Positions 54,895 through 64,000 of a stretch of 64,000 bases of DNA are shown here, in pieces. Source of the DNA: Azospirillum agricola (GTDB lineage: Bacteria > Pseudomonadota > Alphaproteobacteria > Azospirillales > Azospirillaceae). Position numbers and translations under genes: made by a program. The number at the start of each line of letters is the position of its first letter. Position 1 is the first letter of the stretch. The notes beneath the pieces are model-generated. The model ran no database searches. It saw only the letters and a list, made by a program, of their open reading frames with translations, and had not been told where the DNA came from. Location: positions 372,001 to 436,000 of the forward strand of contig NZ_JAGINM010000002.1 of assembly GCF_017876095.1 (NCBI RefSeq), read 5' to 3'.

Positions 54895-57609
54895 GTGTCC
54901 GACACCGCCGCCCCCGCAGCAGCCACCGCAGCCGCCACCATCGTCATCCCGCCCGACGCCACGCCGATGATGGCGCAGTATCTGGAGATCAAGCGGGCGC
55001 ACGCCGACTGCCTGCTGTTCTACCGGATGGGCGATTTCTACGAGATGTTCTTCGACGACGCGGTCAACGCGGCGGCGGCGCTGGACATCGCGCTGACCAA
55101 GCGCGGCCAGCATCTGGGCGAGGATATCCCGATGTGCGGCGTCCCGGTCCACAGCCACGAGAACTATCTGCTGCGCCTGATCCGCCTGGGCTTCCGCGTC
55201 GCCATCTGCGAGCAGATGGAGGACCCGTCGGAGGCGAAGAAGCGCGGCGCCAAATCGGTGGTCAAGCGCGGCGTCATCCGCATCGTCACCCCCGGCACGC
55301 TGACCGAGGACAGCCTGCTCGATTCGCGCTCCTCCAACTGGCTGGCGGCGGTGGCGGAGACGGCCGGCGGGGTCGGGCTCGCCTGGCTGGAGATGTCGAC
55401 CGGCGAGCTGGTGGTGCAGCCGGTCGAGCGCGCGGGACTGGGGGCGGCGCTCGGGAGGCTCGACCCGCAGGAGGTTCTGATCTCCGAGAAGCTCGGCCAG
55501 CAGCCCGACCTGTTCGAGCTGTGGGGCGAGTGGAAGTCCCGCCTGACCGTGCAGCCCACCCCGCGATTCGACAGCGAGAACGGCCGGCAGCGCCTGCTGG
55601 CGCTCTACGGGGTCGGCACGCTCGACGCCTTCGGCAGCTTCACCCGCGCCGAGGTGGCGGCGGCCGGCGCCCTGGTCGGCTATGTCGAGCTGACGCAGAA
55701 GGGCCGGGTTCCCCGCCTGTCGCCGCCACGCCGGGTCGGGCCGGGCGCGGTGATCGAGATCGACGCCTCGACCCGCCGCAATCTGGAGCTGACCCGCACC
55801 ATGAACGGCGAGCGGCGCGGCAGCCTGCTCGCCACCATCGACCGCACGGTGACGGGGGCCGGCGCCCGCCTGCTGGCCGCCCACCTGTCGGCGCCGCTGA
55901 CCGACCCGGCCGCCATCGCCAAGCGGCTCGACATGGTCGAGTTCGCGCTCAACGAGGAGCGGCTGCGCGGCGAGCTGCGCGAGACGCTGAAGCGCTGCCC
56001 CGACCTGGAACGCGCGCTGTCGCGGCTGACGCTGGGGCGCGGCGGCCCGCGCGATCTGGCGGCGGTGCGCGACGGGCTGCTCCAGTCCGGCGCGGTGCGG
56101 CATCTGCTGAGCAACATCGGGCCGCTGCCGGACGGGCTGGGCGTGGTCGACAAGCGGCTGGGCGAGCACACGGAACTGGTCGGCCAGCTCGGCCAGGCGC
56201 TGGCGGCGGAGCTGCCGCTGCTGGCCCGCGACGGAGGCTTCATCGCGCCGGGCTATTCCTACGCGCTCGACGAGCTGGTGACGCTGCGCGACGAGAGCCG
56301 CCGGCTGATCGCCGGCCTCCAGGCGAAATACGCCGGGATCGCCGGGGTGCCGGCGCTGAAGATCAAGCACAACAACGTGCTGGGCTATCACATCGAGGTC
56401 ACGGCCGCCCACGCCGACAAGCTGATGTCGGACAAGGGGCGCGAGGTCTTCATGCACCGCCAGACCATGGCGAACGCCGTGCGCTTCGGCACGGTGGAGC
56501 TGTCGGACCTGGAGCGCCGCATTTCCGAGGCCGCCGACAAGGCGCTGGCGGTCGAGCTGGAGCTGTTCGCCGATCTGGTCGAGGAGGTGACGAGCCGCGC
56601 CGACGCCATCGCCCAGGCAGCCCACGCGCTGGCGGCTCTCGACGTCGCCACCTCTCTGGCCGAGCTGGCGATGGAGCGGCGCTATTCCCGCCCGCTGGTC
56701 GACGGCTCGCTGGCTTTCGACATCCGCGGCGGGCGCCACCCGGTGGTCGAGGCGATGCTGGATTCCGCCAACAGCGGGCCTTTCGTCGCCAACGACTGCG
56801 ATCTGGCGACCGACAACCGGCTGTGGCTGCTGACCGGCCCGAACATGGCCGGCAAATCCACCTTCCTGCGGCAGAACGCGCTGATCGCCGTGCTGGCGCA
56901 GATGGGGAGTTTCGTGCCGGCCGACCACGCCCACATCGGGTCGGTGGACCGGCTCTACAGCCGCGTCGGCGCCGCCGACGATCTGGCGCGCGGCCGTTCC
57001 ACCTTCATGGTCGAGATGGTCGAGACCGCCGCCATCCTCAACCAGTCCGGCCCGCGCGCGCTGGTGATCCTCGACGAGATCGGGCGCGGCACGGCGACCT
57101 TCGACGGCCTGTCGATCGCCTGGGCCTGCGTGGAGAACCTGCACGACGTCAACCGCTGCCGCGCGCTGTTCGCCACCCACTACCACGAGCTGACCATGCT
57201 GGCGGCCAAGCTGCCGGCGCTGTCCTGCCACACCATGCGCATCAAGGAATGGCAGGGCGACGTGGTGTTCCTGCACGAGGTGACGGCGGGCTCGGCCGAC
57301 CGCAGCTACGGCATCCACGTCGCCAAGCTGGCCGGCCTGCCGCCGGCGGTGGTCGGGCGGGCGGAGGCGGTGCTGAAGCTGCTGGAATCGGGCGACCAGA
57401 ACGCGGCGATCCACCGCTTGGCCGAGGATCTGCCGCTGTTCAGCGCGGCGCTGAAACGCGCGCCGGCTCCGGCTGCCGAGGCGGCGCCGGCCGCCCCGGC
57501 CGGTCCTTCTCCAGTGGAGGAAGCGCTGCTCGCCATCGACCCGGACAGCCTCACCCCGCGCGCCGCGCTGGAGGAACTGTACCGGCTGCGGGGGCTCGTG
57601 CAGCGGTAA
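54895..57609 (+). CDS. mutS: DNA mismatch repair protein MutS
   Basis: MutS recognises mismatches and starts repair. The 904-residue protein (GTG start) has the mismatch-binding [12 protein letters not shown] phenylalanine wedge region, connector, lever and clamp domains, and the ATPase with Walker [11 protein letters not shown], Walker [12 protein letters not shown] and FATHYHEL. The C-terminal Pro/Ala stretch precedes the dimer/tetramer tail. The first ATG inside (MMAQYLEIK) is 24 residues downstream, so the GTG is inferred from family alignment and codon use. Confidence 0.96.
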   Translation: MSDTAAPAAATAAATIVIPPDATPMMAQYLEIKRAHADCLLFYRMGDFYEMFFDDAVNAAAALDIALTKRGQHLGEDIPMCGVPVHSHENYLLRLIRLGFRVAICEQMEDPSEAKKRGAKSVVKRGVIRIVTPGTLTEDSLLDSRSSNWLAAVAETAGGVGLAWLEMSTGELVVQPVERAGLGAALGRLDPQEVLISEKLGQQPDLFELWGEWKSRLTVQPTPRFDSENGRQRLLALYGVGTLDAFGSFTRAEVAAAGALVGYVELTQKGRVPRLSPPRRVGPGAVIEIDASTRRNLELTRTMNGERRGSLLATIDRTVTGAGARLLAAHLSAPLTDPAAIAKRLDMVEFALNEERLRGELRETLKRCPDLERALSRLTLGRGGPRDLAAVRDGLLQSGAVRHLLSNIGPLPDGLGVVDKRLGEHTELVGQLGQALAAELPLLARDGGFIAPGYSYALDELVTLRDESRRLIAGLQAKYAGIAGVPALKIKHNNVLGYHIEVTAAHADKLMSDKGREVFMHRQTMANAVRFGTVELSDLERRISEAADKALAVELELFADLVEEVTSRADAIAQAAHALAALDVATSLAELAMERRYSRPLVDGSLAFDIRGGRHPVVEAMLDSANSGPFVANDCDLATDNRLWLLTGPNMAGKSTFLRQNALIAVLAQMGSFVPADHAHIGSVDRLYSRVGAADDLARGRSTFMVEMVETAAILNQSGPRALVILDEIGRGTATFDGLSIAWACVENLHDVNRCRALFATHYHELTMLAAKLPALSCHTMRIKEWQGDVVFLHEVTAGSADRSYGIHVAKLAGLPPAVVGRAEAVLKLLESGDQNAAIHRLAEDLPLFSAALKRAPAPAAEAAPAAPAGPSPVEEALLAIDPDSLTPRAALEELYRLRGLVQR

Positions 57610-57666
57610 GCAGGATTGGGGGGCGAGCGTCGTGGGGGCAAGCGTCGCCGGCCCACCCGGTCCTCT

Positions 57667-58491
57667 TCACCCAAACAGCCGCCCGTGCAACGCCCGCCAG
57701 CTCTCCGCGTCGGGCGCCAGCAGCAAGCTGCCGTTCAACGCGGTCGGCCGGTAGGGCACGCCATCCGCAGTCCCGCCGACCAGCGCCGCGTGGCCGCCGG
57801 CCTCGGCGTGCAGCAGCACGCCCGCCGCATGGTCCCACGGCATCAGCCGGTGATAGAGCGAGTAATGCGCCCGCCCCTCCAGCAGCCGAAGATACTCCTG
57901 CGCGGCGCTGGACAGGCACACGCGCTCGCCCAGCCCGGCGCTGCGTTCCTCCAGCCGCGCGGCCATCGCCTCGCCGCAGAAGCGAGTGGACAGGGCGCCC
58001 ACCATGTCGGGCAGCGGCACCGCGTCGGCCACCCGCGCCCGGCGCCCGTCGAGCCACGCCCCCTCCCCCTTCACCGCCGTCGCCATGCGGCCGTCGATGG
58101 GATCGTGGATCCAGCCGGCGATGGTCTCGCCCTTCTGCGCCAGCGCGACGATCACCGCGAAGAGCGGGCGTCCCTCGGCGAAGTTCAGCGTCCCGTCCAC
58201 CGGATCGATGATCCACACCGGGTCGTCTCCCTGGAGTCGATCGAGGACGCGCGGATTCTCCGACGCCGCCTCCTCGCCGATCACGCGGCTGCCGGGCAGC
58301 AGGTCGGCGAGCGCCGGGGTCAGCGCCCGTTCCGCGGCCTCGTCGGCCAGCGTCACCAGATCCATCGGACCGGTCTTCTGGCGGATGCCGTCGGCGGCGA
58401 GATTGCGGAACCAGGGCAAAATCTCCGCCTTGGCGACGGAACGGATCAGGTCGGACACCCGGTCGATGTCGGGTTGGGCGAAGCGTGTCAC
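57667..58491 (-). CDS. Inositol monophosphatase-family protein
   Basis: The 274-residue protein has the metal-dependent phosphatase motifs GEEAA, the catalytic WIIDPVDGTLNF and the C-terminal MPWDHAAGVLLHAEAGG. It starts at a GTG overlapping the stop of the proline-rich protein (GTGA). Family members hydrolyse inositol phosphates, histidinol phosphate or 3'-phosphoadenosine phosphate; which applies here is not clear, as it differs from canonical SuhB. Confidence 0.9.
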   Translation of the reverse strand: MTRFAQPDIDRVSDLIRSVAKAEILPWFRNLAADGIRQKTGPMDLVTLADEAAERALTPALADLLPGSRVIGEEAASENPRVLDRLQGDDPVWIIDPVDGTLNFAEGRPLFAVIVALAQKGETIAGWIHDPIDGRMATAVKGEGAWLDGRRARVADAVPLPDMVGALSTRFCGEAMAARLEERSAGLGERVCLSSAAQEYLRLLEGRAHYSLYHRLMPWDHAAGVLLHAEAGGHAALVGGTADGVPYRPTALNGSLLLAPDAESWRALHGRLFG

Positions 58492-59096
58492 GGCTTGGCT
58501 CTCGTCGGAATTGGTTTGGACGTCGGCGTCGAATCGCGTTGCAGGGTCGGGCCGGCGGCCGAGGGGTTGGTCAGCAGCACCTTGCCGTCCAGGCCGCTGT
58601 CCTTCAACGCCTTGGCCAGCGCGTCGAAGGTCGCCTTGTCGGCAGCCGCCGCGGCGGCGGCCTTCGCCGGATCGTGCGGCGGCGGCAAGGGCGGTGGTGG
58701 CGGTGCGCCCGCACCCGGCGGAGGCGGTGCGCCGGGACCGGACAACGGCGGCGGAACGGGAAACGCCAGCACCGGTTCCGGTTCGGGCGGGGGCGGCTGC
58801 CACATACGGAAGCAATCGGTGAAGGCGGCTTCCTTGCAGGCCTTCAGCAGATCGACCGCGTCGGGCGCCACGACGACCGGCTCCGGCGGGACGATGGGAA
58901 ACTCCATCGGCGGCGGCGGCAGCGGATCCTCGGGCGGCTCCTCCGGTTCCTCGACATAGCCCGGCGGCAGCGGCGGAGGCCGTCCGCCCGGTGGCTGCTG
59001 GGCCGCGACGGGACCACCCGCCAGCGCGAGCATCAGCGGCAGAAAGGCGAAGCGAGCACGCACGAAGGAACCGGGCTGGTGGAGAACGCGCCACAT
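58488..59096 (-). CDS. Secreted proline-rich protein
   Basis: The 202-residue protein has a signal peptide (FAFLPLMLALAGGPVAA, cleavage before QQ) and is about 30 percent proline in runs (PPGGRPPPLPPG, PPPPLPPPH). Between them is one segment with two cysteines (KACKEAAFTDCFRMW) that may form a disulfide. The proline runs may extend through the periplasm. It is co-translated with the inositol-monophosphatase gene. Confidence 0.75.
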   Translation of the reverse strand: MWRVLHQPGSFVRARFAFLPLMLALAGGPVAAQQPPGGRPPPLPPGYVEEPEEPPEDPLPPPPMEFPIVPPEPVVVAPDAVDLLKACKEAAFTDCFRMWQPPPPEPEPVLAFPVPPPLSGPGAPPPPGAGAPPPPPLPPPHDPAKAAAAAAADKATFDALAKALKDSGLDGKVLLTNPSAAGPTLQRDSTPTSKPIPTRAKP

Positions 59097-59132
59097 TATG
59101 GCGCGCGGTCCCCCCGCCCGTCACGCGGCAAG

Positions 59133-59444
59133 TCAGGCGGCGGCCCGGTGATGCCGTCCGTTGTCATAGCCGCCATGGCCATCGTCGCGCCCGTCATAGC
59201 CGCGCGCCGCCAGCTCGTCGCGGATCGCGTCGATCTTGGCGGCCTCGTGGGGATGGGTTTCCAGGGCGGCTGCCTCCACGACGAGGAGCAGCAGCCGCTT
59301 CCGGCCTTCCGGCGTGCGCGACCACTCCTGGAGACGAAGCAGAGCCGCTCCCGGCGGAAGCCTCTCCTTTCGCGCCACCAAGCTCACCTGATCGGCGAGG
59401 AAAGCCGTGATCGAAAAGCACGACGGGTCGGTTTGCAACCGCAT
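59133..59444 (-). CDS. Hypothetical protein with His/Gly/Asp-rich tail
   Basis: The 103-residue protein starts at MRLQTDPSCF with an AGGAGG box. The helical body (LPPGAALLRLQEWSRTPEG) is followed by an Asp/Gly/His-rich tail (DGRDDGHGGYDNGRHH) that could bind metal. Family unknown. Confidence 0.7.
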   Translation of the reverse strand: MRLQTDPSCFSITAFLADQVSLVARKERLPPGAALLRLQEWSRTPEGRKRLLLLVVEAAALETHPHEAAKIDAIRDELAARGYDGRDDGHGGYDNGRHHRAAA

Positions 59445-59605
59445 TGGCAGTCCTCCTCCTGGGAGCGAGCACGCTCCGTTGCTATAATTGTTGGCAACGG
59501 AAGAAATCACCACGCCGCATTCGTCTTAAGACCGGAGTGGGATGCAACGGGTCATACCCCCCGTCGCACCCCTTCTCTTTCGGTCAGCACCAGGAGTTGA
59601 AAAGG

Positions 59606-60937
59606 TCACTGCTGAGACGGCTGGAACCTCTTTTCGAACCGCGCCAGATCGGCGGGATCGAGCGAGACGTGGAGATGCGCCTGCTCCTCGTCGTCGCGGC
59701 GGTCCAGCACCTCGCCCTTGGCGTAGAGCCAGGCGAGCGCCGCCCCGTCGCCGAGCGCCACCGTCAGGTCGACGACCTGCCGGTGAGCGTTCATCCGTTC
59801 GTCCAGCAGCCGGTCGAGCGCGTCGAACCCCTCGCCGGTGATGGCCGACACCGCCACCGCGCGCGGGTTGCGGGCCGTCTGGGCCAGCACCGCCGCCCGG
59901 CTGTCGGCGTCGAGCGCGTCGATCTTGTTGAACACCTCGATCACGCGGTCGTCGCTGTCCGGGTCGATCTCCATGTCGGCCAGCACCGCGTGCACGTCCG
60001 CCCGCTGCGCGTCGCTGTCGATGTGGGCGATGTCGCGGACATGCAGGATGATGTCGGCGGCGTCGACCTCCTCCAGCGTGGCGCGGAAGGCGGCGACAAG
60101 GCCGTGCGGCAGGTCGGAGATGAAGCCCACCGTGTCCGACAGGATCACCTTGCGCCCCGACGGCAGCGTCACCTGCCGCATGGTCGGATCCAGCGTGGCG
60201 AACAGCAGATCCTTGGCGAAGACGTCGGCGTTGGCCAGCCGGTTGAACAGGGTGGACTTGCCGGCGTTGGTGTAGCCGACCAGCGCCACCACCGGGTAGG
60301 GCACCTTGGCGCGCGCCTTGCGGTGCAGGCCGCGGGTGCGCCGCACCTCCTCCAGCTCCTTCTTGATCTTGATGATGCGGTCGCCGATCAGGCGGCGATC
60401 CATCTCGAGCTGCGATTCGCCGGGACCGCCAAGGAAGCCGAAGCCGCCGCGCTGGCGTTCCAGGTGGGTCCAGGAGCGGACCAGCCGGGATTTCTGGTAG
60501 GTCAGCGAAGCCAGCTCGACCTGGAGCATGCCTTCCCGCGTGCGGGCGCGGGCGCCGAAGATCTCCAGAATCAAGCCGGTCCGGTCGATGACCTTGGCCT
60601 TCAGCGCCTTTTCCAGGTTGCGCTGCTGCACCGGGGACAGGGCGTGGTCGAGGATGACGAGGCTCGCCTCGTGCTCCTCCACCAGCTCCGCCAGGTGCTC
60701 CACGGTGCCGGAGCCGAGCAGGGTCGAGGGTTGCGGGCGGTTGACCTTGGCGCATTCGGCGTGGACGACGTCCAGCTCGATCGCCAGGGCAAGACCGACC
60801 GCTTCCTCCAGACGGGATTCGGGAGGACGGATGGCCCCGTCCGCCTCTTGGCGGAGGACGGGGTGGACCACGATGGCCCGGCTGGCACCCAGCGGTGCCG
60901 AGCCTTCGCCATTGGTCAAGGGATCAGACGCTTTCAC
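59606..60937 (-). CDS. hflX: GTPase HflX
   Basis: HflX is a ribosome-associated GTPase that rescues stalled ribosomes under stress. The 443-residue protein has the N-terminal HflX domain ([25 protein letters not shown]), the G motifs [14 protein letters not shown] and NKID and a C-terminal extension. Its first 14 bases overlap the end of hfq, the usual hfq-hflX pair. Confidence 0.97.
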   Translation of the reverse strand: MKASDPLTNGEGSAPLGASRAIVVHPVLRQEADGAIRPPESRLEEAVGLALAIELDVVHAECAKVNRPQPSTLLGSGTVEHLAELVEEHEASLVILDHALSPVQQRNLEKALKAKVIDRTGLILEIFGARARTREGMLQVELASLTYQKSRLVRSWTHLERQRGGFGFLGGPGESQLEMDRRLIGDRIIKIKKELEEVRRTRGLHRKARAKVPYPVVALVGYTNAGKSTLFNRLANADVFAKDLLFATLDPTMRQVTLPSGRKVILSDTVGFISDLPHGLVAAFRATLEEVDAADIILHVRDIAHIDSDAQRADVHAVLADMEIDPDSDDRVIEVFNKIDALDADSRAAVLAQTARNPRAVAVSAITGEGFDALDRLLDERMNAHRQVVDLTVALGDGAALAWLYAKGEVLDRRDDEEQAHLHVSLDPADLARFEKRFQPSQQ

Positions 60938-61172
60938 CTTCCTTGGGCGGCTCGAACAGTTGAATGGGATGCGCCGGCATGACCGTCGAAATTGCGTGCT
61001 TGTAGACCAGCTGCGAATGCGCGTCGCGCCGCAGCAGAACCGAGAAGTTGTCGAACCAAGTGATGATGCCCTGAAGTTTCACGCCATTCACGAGAAAGAC
61101 GGTAACGGGAGTCTTGTTCTTGCGGACGTGGTTGAGAAACACGTCCTGGACGTTCTGGCTTTTTTCAGACAT
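60924..61172 (-). CDS. hfq: RNA-binding protein Hfq
   Basis: Hfq is the Sm-like chaperone for small regulatory RNAs. The 82-residue protein has Sm1 ([16 protein letters not shown]) and Sm2 with YKHAIST; in Azospirillum relatives it regulates nif expression. A GGGGG box precedes the ATG. It overlaps hflX by 14 bases. Confidence 0.98.
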   Translation of the reverse strand: MSEKSQNVQDVFLNHVRKNKTPVTVFLVNGVKLQGIITWFDNFSVLLRRDAHSQLVYKHAISTVMPAHPIQLFEPPKEGESV

Positions 61173-61266
61173 TTATATGCCCCCTTCTTCAATGTTCTTG
61201 GGACCCCTTGCGACAGGCGGTCCGCTCCCCGTTCAAGCCGTCGGTTTGGTGTGTCTCGACACCGTC

Positions 61267-61980
61267 TCAAACACCCGACTGGACGGATATGGTATCACCA
61301 CCGCCGCCAACCAAGCCACACAAGGCTTCGCAATCGGCGTGACGGTGGGCGGGCGGAAACCGTTCGAAACCGCTTCCCTCGCCAAGCCCTATTAGCACCG
61401 GAACCAGCCCCGCGCCATGGGCGCATTCCATGTCGATGTCGGCGTCGCCCAAAAACCAGACGTCCGGGCCGGGCGGCAGTCCCGCCGGCTCCAGCGCCAT
61501 CAGCACCGGCGCGCCGTGCGGCTTGTCGAAGGCGGCGTCCTGGGCACCGACCAGCCGGCCGAAATAGCCGCTCCAGCCCAGCGCCTCCGCCTCGGCGCGC
61601 AGGAACTTCCCGTTCTTGTTCGACACCACCGCCTGGTAGACGCCGCGCTCGGCGAAGCTCCGCAGCAGCGATTCGGCGCCGGGCAGCGGGCGGAGATGGT
61701 CGAGGTGATGCGCGGCGAAATAGGCGTAGAACAGGTCGCGGGCCTCGGTCCAGCGCTCGCCGAAGATGCGGGGGAAGCTGTCGCGCAGCGACTGCTTGAT
61801 GCGGATTCGCGCCTCCTCCTCGCTCCACGGGGCCAGATCGAAGGAAACCAGCGCGTGATTCAGGGCCGAGCGCACGGTGCCCCAATTGTCCACCAGCGTG
61901 TTGTCCCAGTCGTAGAGGACGGCGCGCGGCAGGGGCAAACGGTCAGGCGTCGAACGGTCAGGCGTCGAACGGTCAGGCAA
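61267..61980 (-). CDS. HAD-family phosphatase with repetitive N-terminus
   Basis: The 237-residue protein (TTG start at 61980 with GGGGGA upstream; an ATG at 62055 is possible) has HAD motif I DWDNTLVDNW (D24, D26), motif II VVSNKNG, motif III DKPHG and motif IV LGDADIDMECA, similar to phosphoglycolate or pyrophosphatase-type HADs. The first residues are a three-fold PDRST repeat encoded by a 15-bp DNA repeat. The cap insertion (residues about 35-95) is of the alpha-helical type. Substrate unknown. Confidence 0.88.
   Translation of the reverse strand: MPDRSTPDRSTPDRLPLPRAVLYDWDNTLVDNWGTVRSALNHALVSFDLAPWSEEEARIRIKQSLRDSFPRIFGERWTEARDLFYAYFAAHHLDHLRPLPGAESLLRSFAERGVYQAVVSNKNGKFLRAEAEALGWSGYFGRLVGAQDAAFDKPHGAPVLMALEPAGLPPGPDVWFLGDADIDMECAHGAGLVPVLIGLGEGSGFERFPPAHRHADCEALCGLVGGGGDTISVQSGV
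61938..61980. repeat. 15-bp tandem repeat in the HAD gene start region
   Basis: The unit AACGGTCAGGCGTCG occurs twice in full and once in part (61938-61952, 61953-61967, 61968-61980). It lies at the extreme N-terminal coding end of the HAD gene and encodes the PDRST repeats. In-frame copy-number change would alter N-terminal length without frameshift. Confidence 0.85.
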
Positions 61981-62232
61981 GGCATCCCCCAAAATCTGTC
62001 TGCACGGAAGGAAAAGCCGGAATTCCCCGTTTCCGCAAACGCCGTTTCCACACATGGGCCTTGCGGCAGCAGCCGTGGAGCCCTTCCGGGCGCCGAAGGC
62101 GGGATCTTCACCCGGCAACGCGACAAATTCGGCACTTTCCGGCCGCTTCGCCGTGGCTCCGTTGCGTGGAGCGGCGCTTTGACCTTAGGGTATTGGCACT
62201 GCCCCATTTTTCTCCGCGATGAAGACGTGCCG

Positions 62233-63264
62233 ATGTCCCAGCCTCCGCAGTCCCGCTCGAACGATTTCGCCCAGACCTTCAACGCGGCCCACGGCGAAGG
62301 CGGGCTGACGCGGGTGTCGGTCGCGCACATCCTCCAGCGCATCCAGTCCGACCCCGCCTATCTGTTCGGCCAGGAATTGAAACAGGGGGCCGGACAATGC
62401 CCCTTCCACAAGGGGGAGGACGGCGGCGCCCCCGCCCTGCCGCAGGACGACGCCGACAAGATCCTCGTCAACACGCTGCTGGCCTTCCTGTTCAACCGCC
62501 TACGCGACCATATCGCGCTGAAGATGCCGCTGAACGAGTCCGGGCAGCTGATGCTGCCGATCCCGCCGCGCTCGCCCCACGGGCTCGATCCGGCCGACCG
62601 CGACGCCATGGCGGCGGCGGCGCCCGACGTCTTCTGCTCGGTTCTGCGCGACGCCACCTGCCACCTGCTCGACGGTCTGATCAGCGGCTGGGTCGTCGAG
62701 CTGCTGAAGGAGGAGGAGCATTACCGCTCCCTCGGCTCGGGCGAGATCTCCCTCGACGCGGCGGCGACCTTCGTGCTGCGCACGGCGCTGGAGGAGTCCC
62801 CCCTCTACCAGCGCGCCGGCTACGACATGCTGTCGATCACCAAGACCGGCAGCCACACCGCGATCCACATCTGCTGGGCGCTGGTCGAGGCCGCGCCGTT
62901 GCTGGTGCCGGGACGCGACGCCGCCTTCTACGACGACCTCGTCCGCCGCAGCCTGAAGCAGATCCTGCCGCTCTCCATGGCCAGCCTCGGCATGCTGGTC
63001 CATTACATGGAGGAAAGCGGGATCGAGCCGCATGACGGGCTCGCCGTCCACCGGCTGCCCGCGAACCAGACCGCCTTCGTGCTGGACGATGCCGGGCTGA
63101 TCCGCCTGAACGGCGCCCCCATCGTGACCTTCGCCAAGCCCGGCGAGCGCTACTACACCGGCTGTCCGGCCTTCTACACGACCGGGCTGATCAAGCTGTA
63201 CCTCGACATCGCCGCCGGGCTGGCGCTCGACTACCACGCCTACGACCGTTTGCAGGAGGCTTGA
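62233..63264 (+). CDS. Conserved protein of unknown family, tandem copy 1
   Basis: The 343-residue protein has conserved blocks shared with the next gene: LFGQELKQGAGQCPFHKG, ILVNTLLAFLFNRLRDHIAL, SPHGLD, SITKTGSHTAIHICWALVEA and SLKQILPLSMASLGML. The CPxH and SGHTAxHxCW-type motifs (here GSHTAIHICW) contain Cys and His that could bind metal or heme. I see no signal peptide. No family recognised. Divergent from the HAD gene. Confidence 0.82.
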   Translation: MSQPPQSRSNDFAQTFNAAHGEGGLTRVSVAHILQRIQSDPAYLFGQELKQGAGQCPFHKGEDGGAPALPQDDADKILVNTLLAFLFNRLRDHIALKMPLNESGQLMLPIPPRSPHGLDPADRDAMAAAAPDVFCSVLRDATCHLLDGLISGWVVELLKEEEHYRSLGSGEISLDAAATFVLRTALEESPLYQRAGYDMLSITKTGSHTAIHICWALVEAAPLLVPGRDAAFYDDLVRRSLKQILPLSMASLGMLVHYMEESGIEPHDGLAVHRLPANQTAFVLDDAGLIRLNGAPIVTFAKPGERYYTGCPAFYTTGLIKLYLDIAAGLALDYHAYDRLQEA

Positions 63265-63268
63265 GCCC

Positions 63269-64000
63269 ATGGCCCGCGCCAACAATTTCGCCCTCGCCTA
63301 CCTCGCCGCGCACGAGGAGGCGGGGATGACGCGGATCAACCTCGCCCCCCTGCTCCACCGCATCGCCGAGGACCCGAACTGTCTGTTCGGCGAGGAGTTG
63401 CAGGCGCTCGGCGGCCATTGCCCGGTCCACGCCGACACCCGCAAGGAGGATTACGAGAAGGTCGTCATCAACACGCTGCTGGCGATGCTGTACGGCGACC
63501 TGCGCGACCACATCGTCGCCCGCATGCCGCTGGACGACGATGGCCATGTGATCCTGCCCAACCCGCCGGATTCGCCGCATGGGCTGGACGTCACCGACCC
63601 GGCCGCGCTGGACGCGGCCGATCCCGACCGTCTGGTCGGCTTCCTGCGCGATTCCATCTGCCATCTGCTCGACGCCATCATCAAGGAGTGGGCGATCAAG
63701 GTGATGGTCGAGGAGGACCGCTGCCGTGCCGAGGGCACCATCAGCGAGATGGCCGCCGCCTCCTACCTGCTGGCGCAGGCGCTGGAAAGCTCCGTGCTGC
63801 ACTCGCCGTCCGGCTACGACATGGTGTCGATCACCAAGACCGGCAGCCACACCGCCCTGCACGTCTGCTGGAACCTGCTGGAATCGGCGCCACTGCTGCG
63901 CCCGGGCCTCAGCGCCGCCGACTACGAGGATCTGGCGCGCCGCAGCCTGAAGCAGATCCTGCCGCTGGCGATGGGCAGCCTCGGCATGCTGTGCCAGTTC
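63269..64000 (+). CDS. Conserved protein of unknown family, tandem copy 2, 3' end outside the window
   Basis: The frame starts at an ATG 4 bases after copy 1 and runs off the right edge (244 codons). Alignable blocks are LFGEELQALGGHCPVHAD, VVINTLLAMLYGDLRDHIVA, SPHGLD, SITKTGSHTALHVCWNLLES and SLKQILPLAMGSLGML. Identity to copy 1 is roughly half. The retained Cys/His motifs suggest the same fold. A GGAGG-like box overlaps the end of copy 1. Confidence 0.85.
   Translation, partial: MARANNFALAYLAAHEEAGMTRINLAPLLHRIAEDPNCLFGEELQALGGHCPVHADTRKEDYEKVVINTLLAMLYGDLRDHIVARMPLDDDGHVILPNPPDSPHGLDVTDPAALDAADPDRLVGFLRDSICHLLDAIIKEWAIKVMVEEDRCRAEGTISEMAAASYLLAQALESSVLHSPSGYDMVSITKTGSHTALHVCWNLLESAPLLRPGLSAADYEDLARRSLKQILPLAMGSLGMLCQF

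Noticed and set aside
62161..62232. Sigma-54 promoter suggested by TTGGCACT before the gene at 62233
   Set aside because: The GC doublet is not at the required distance from GG, so the -12 element is missing.

Overview
The window is a high-GC, gene-dense, purely chromosomal stretch with long antisense open frames typical of GC-rich codon use. Gene content and order point to an alphaproteobacterium of the Rhodospirillales, most likely Azospirillum or a close relative. The reasons are the fabD-fabG-acpP-fabF-mltG and rpsF-rpsR-DUF2232-rplI arrangements, hfq-hflX, an NADP-type icd, a nitrogenase-associated ArsC-like protein, and heavy investment in two-component and chemotaxis signalling. The genus is an inference; no rRNA, tRNA, insertion sequence, prophage or CRISPR array was seen.

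Layout. 1-7.1 kb: a partial unknown gene, a large hybrid histidine kinase, a small unknown, ndk with a clear terminator, a YheS-type ABC-F ATPase and an ExoD-like membrane protein. 7.2-13.4 kb: a nitrogenase-associated ArsC-family protein, an SsuABC/NMT1-type ABC importer (ATPase, permease, binding protein), a divergent second-type FtsH protease and an XRE-cupin regulator. 13.5-20.8 kb: a signalling island that contains homologues of SiaA (HAMP-SpoIIE phosphatase), SiaB (kinase) and SiaC (phospho-switch protein). It has no diguanylate cyclase. Instead there are a periplasmic binding protein, an OmpR-type regulator, a coiled-coil histidine kinase overlapping siaC, and a REC-DUF3369 histidine kinase.

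21-25.8 kb: two translationally coupled membrane-anchored coiled-coil proteins, a HisE-like protein, two tandem 64-residue proteins built from a twice-repeated W-x2-ATP motif, a Crp/Fnr regulator, a small membrane protein and a DUF502 protein. 25.7-37.2 kb: recG, then a chemotaxis-like operon (cheR, a three-domain CheW, cheB, a receiver-only CheB-like protein, cheA) divergent from an MCP. 37.5-44 kb: two small proteins, the fatty-acid synthesis cluster with mltG, and an acyltransferase-3 membrane protein.

44.4-50.2 kb: the ribosomal protein operon ending in a terminator, a cyclopropane-fatty-acid synthase-like methyltransferase, icd with a strong leader hairpin and a terminator, and a small Rossmann protein. 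50.3-61.2 kb: glnD, small unknowns, a YflT-like stress protein, mutS, an inositol-monophosphatase-like gene coupled to a proline-rich secreted protein, hflX and hfq. 61.3-64 kb: a HAD phosphatase whose N-terminal coding region carries a 15-bp tandem repeat, and two tandem paralogues of an unrecognised ~343-residue family, the second cut by the window edge.

The most interesting parts are the SiaABC-type switch apparently wired to histidine kinases, the tandem W-x2-ATP repeat miniproteins, the coupled coiled-coil pair at 21-22.3 kb and the paralogue pair at the right end.
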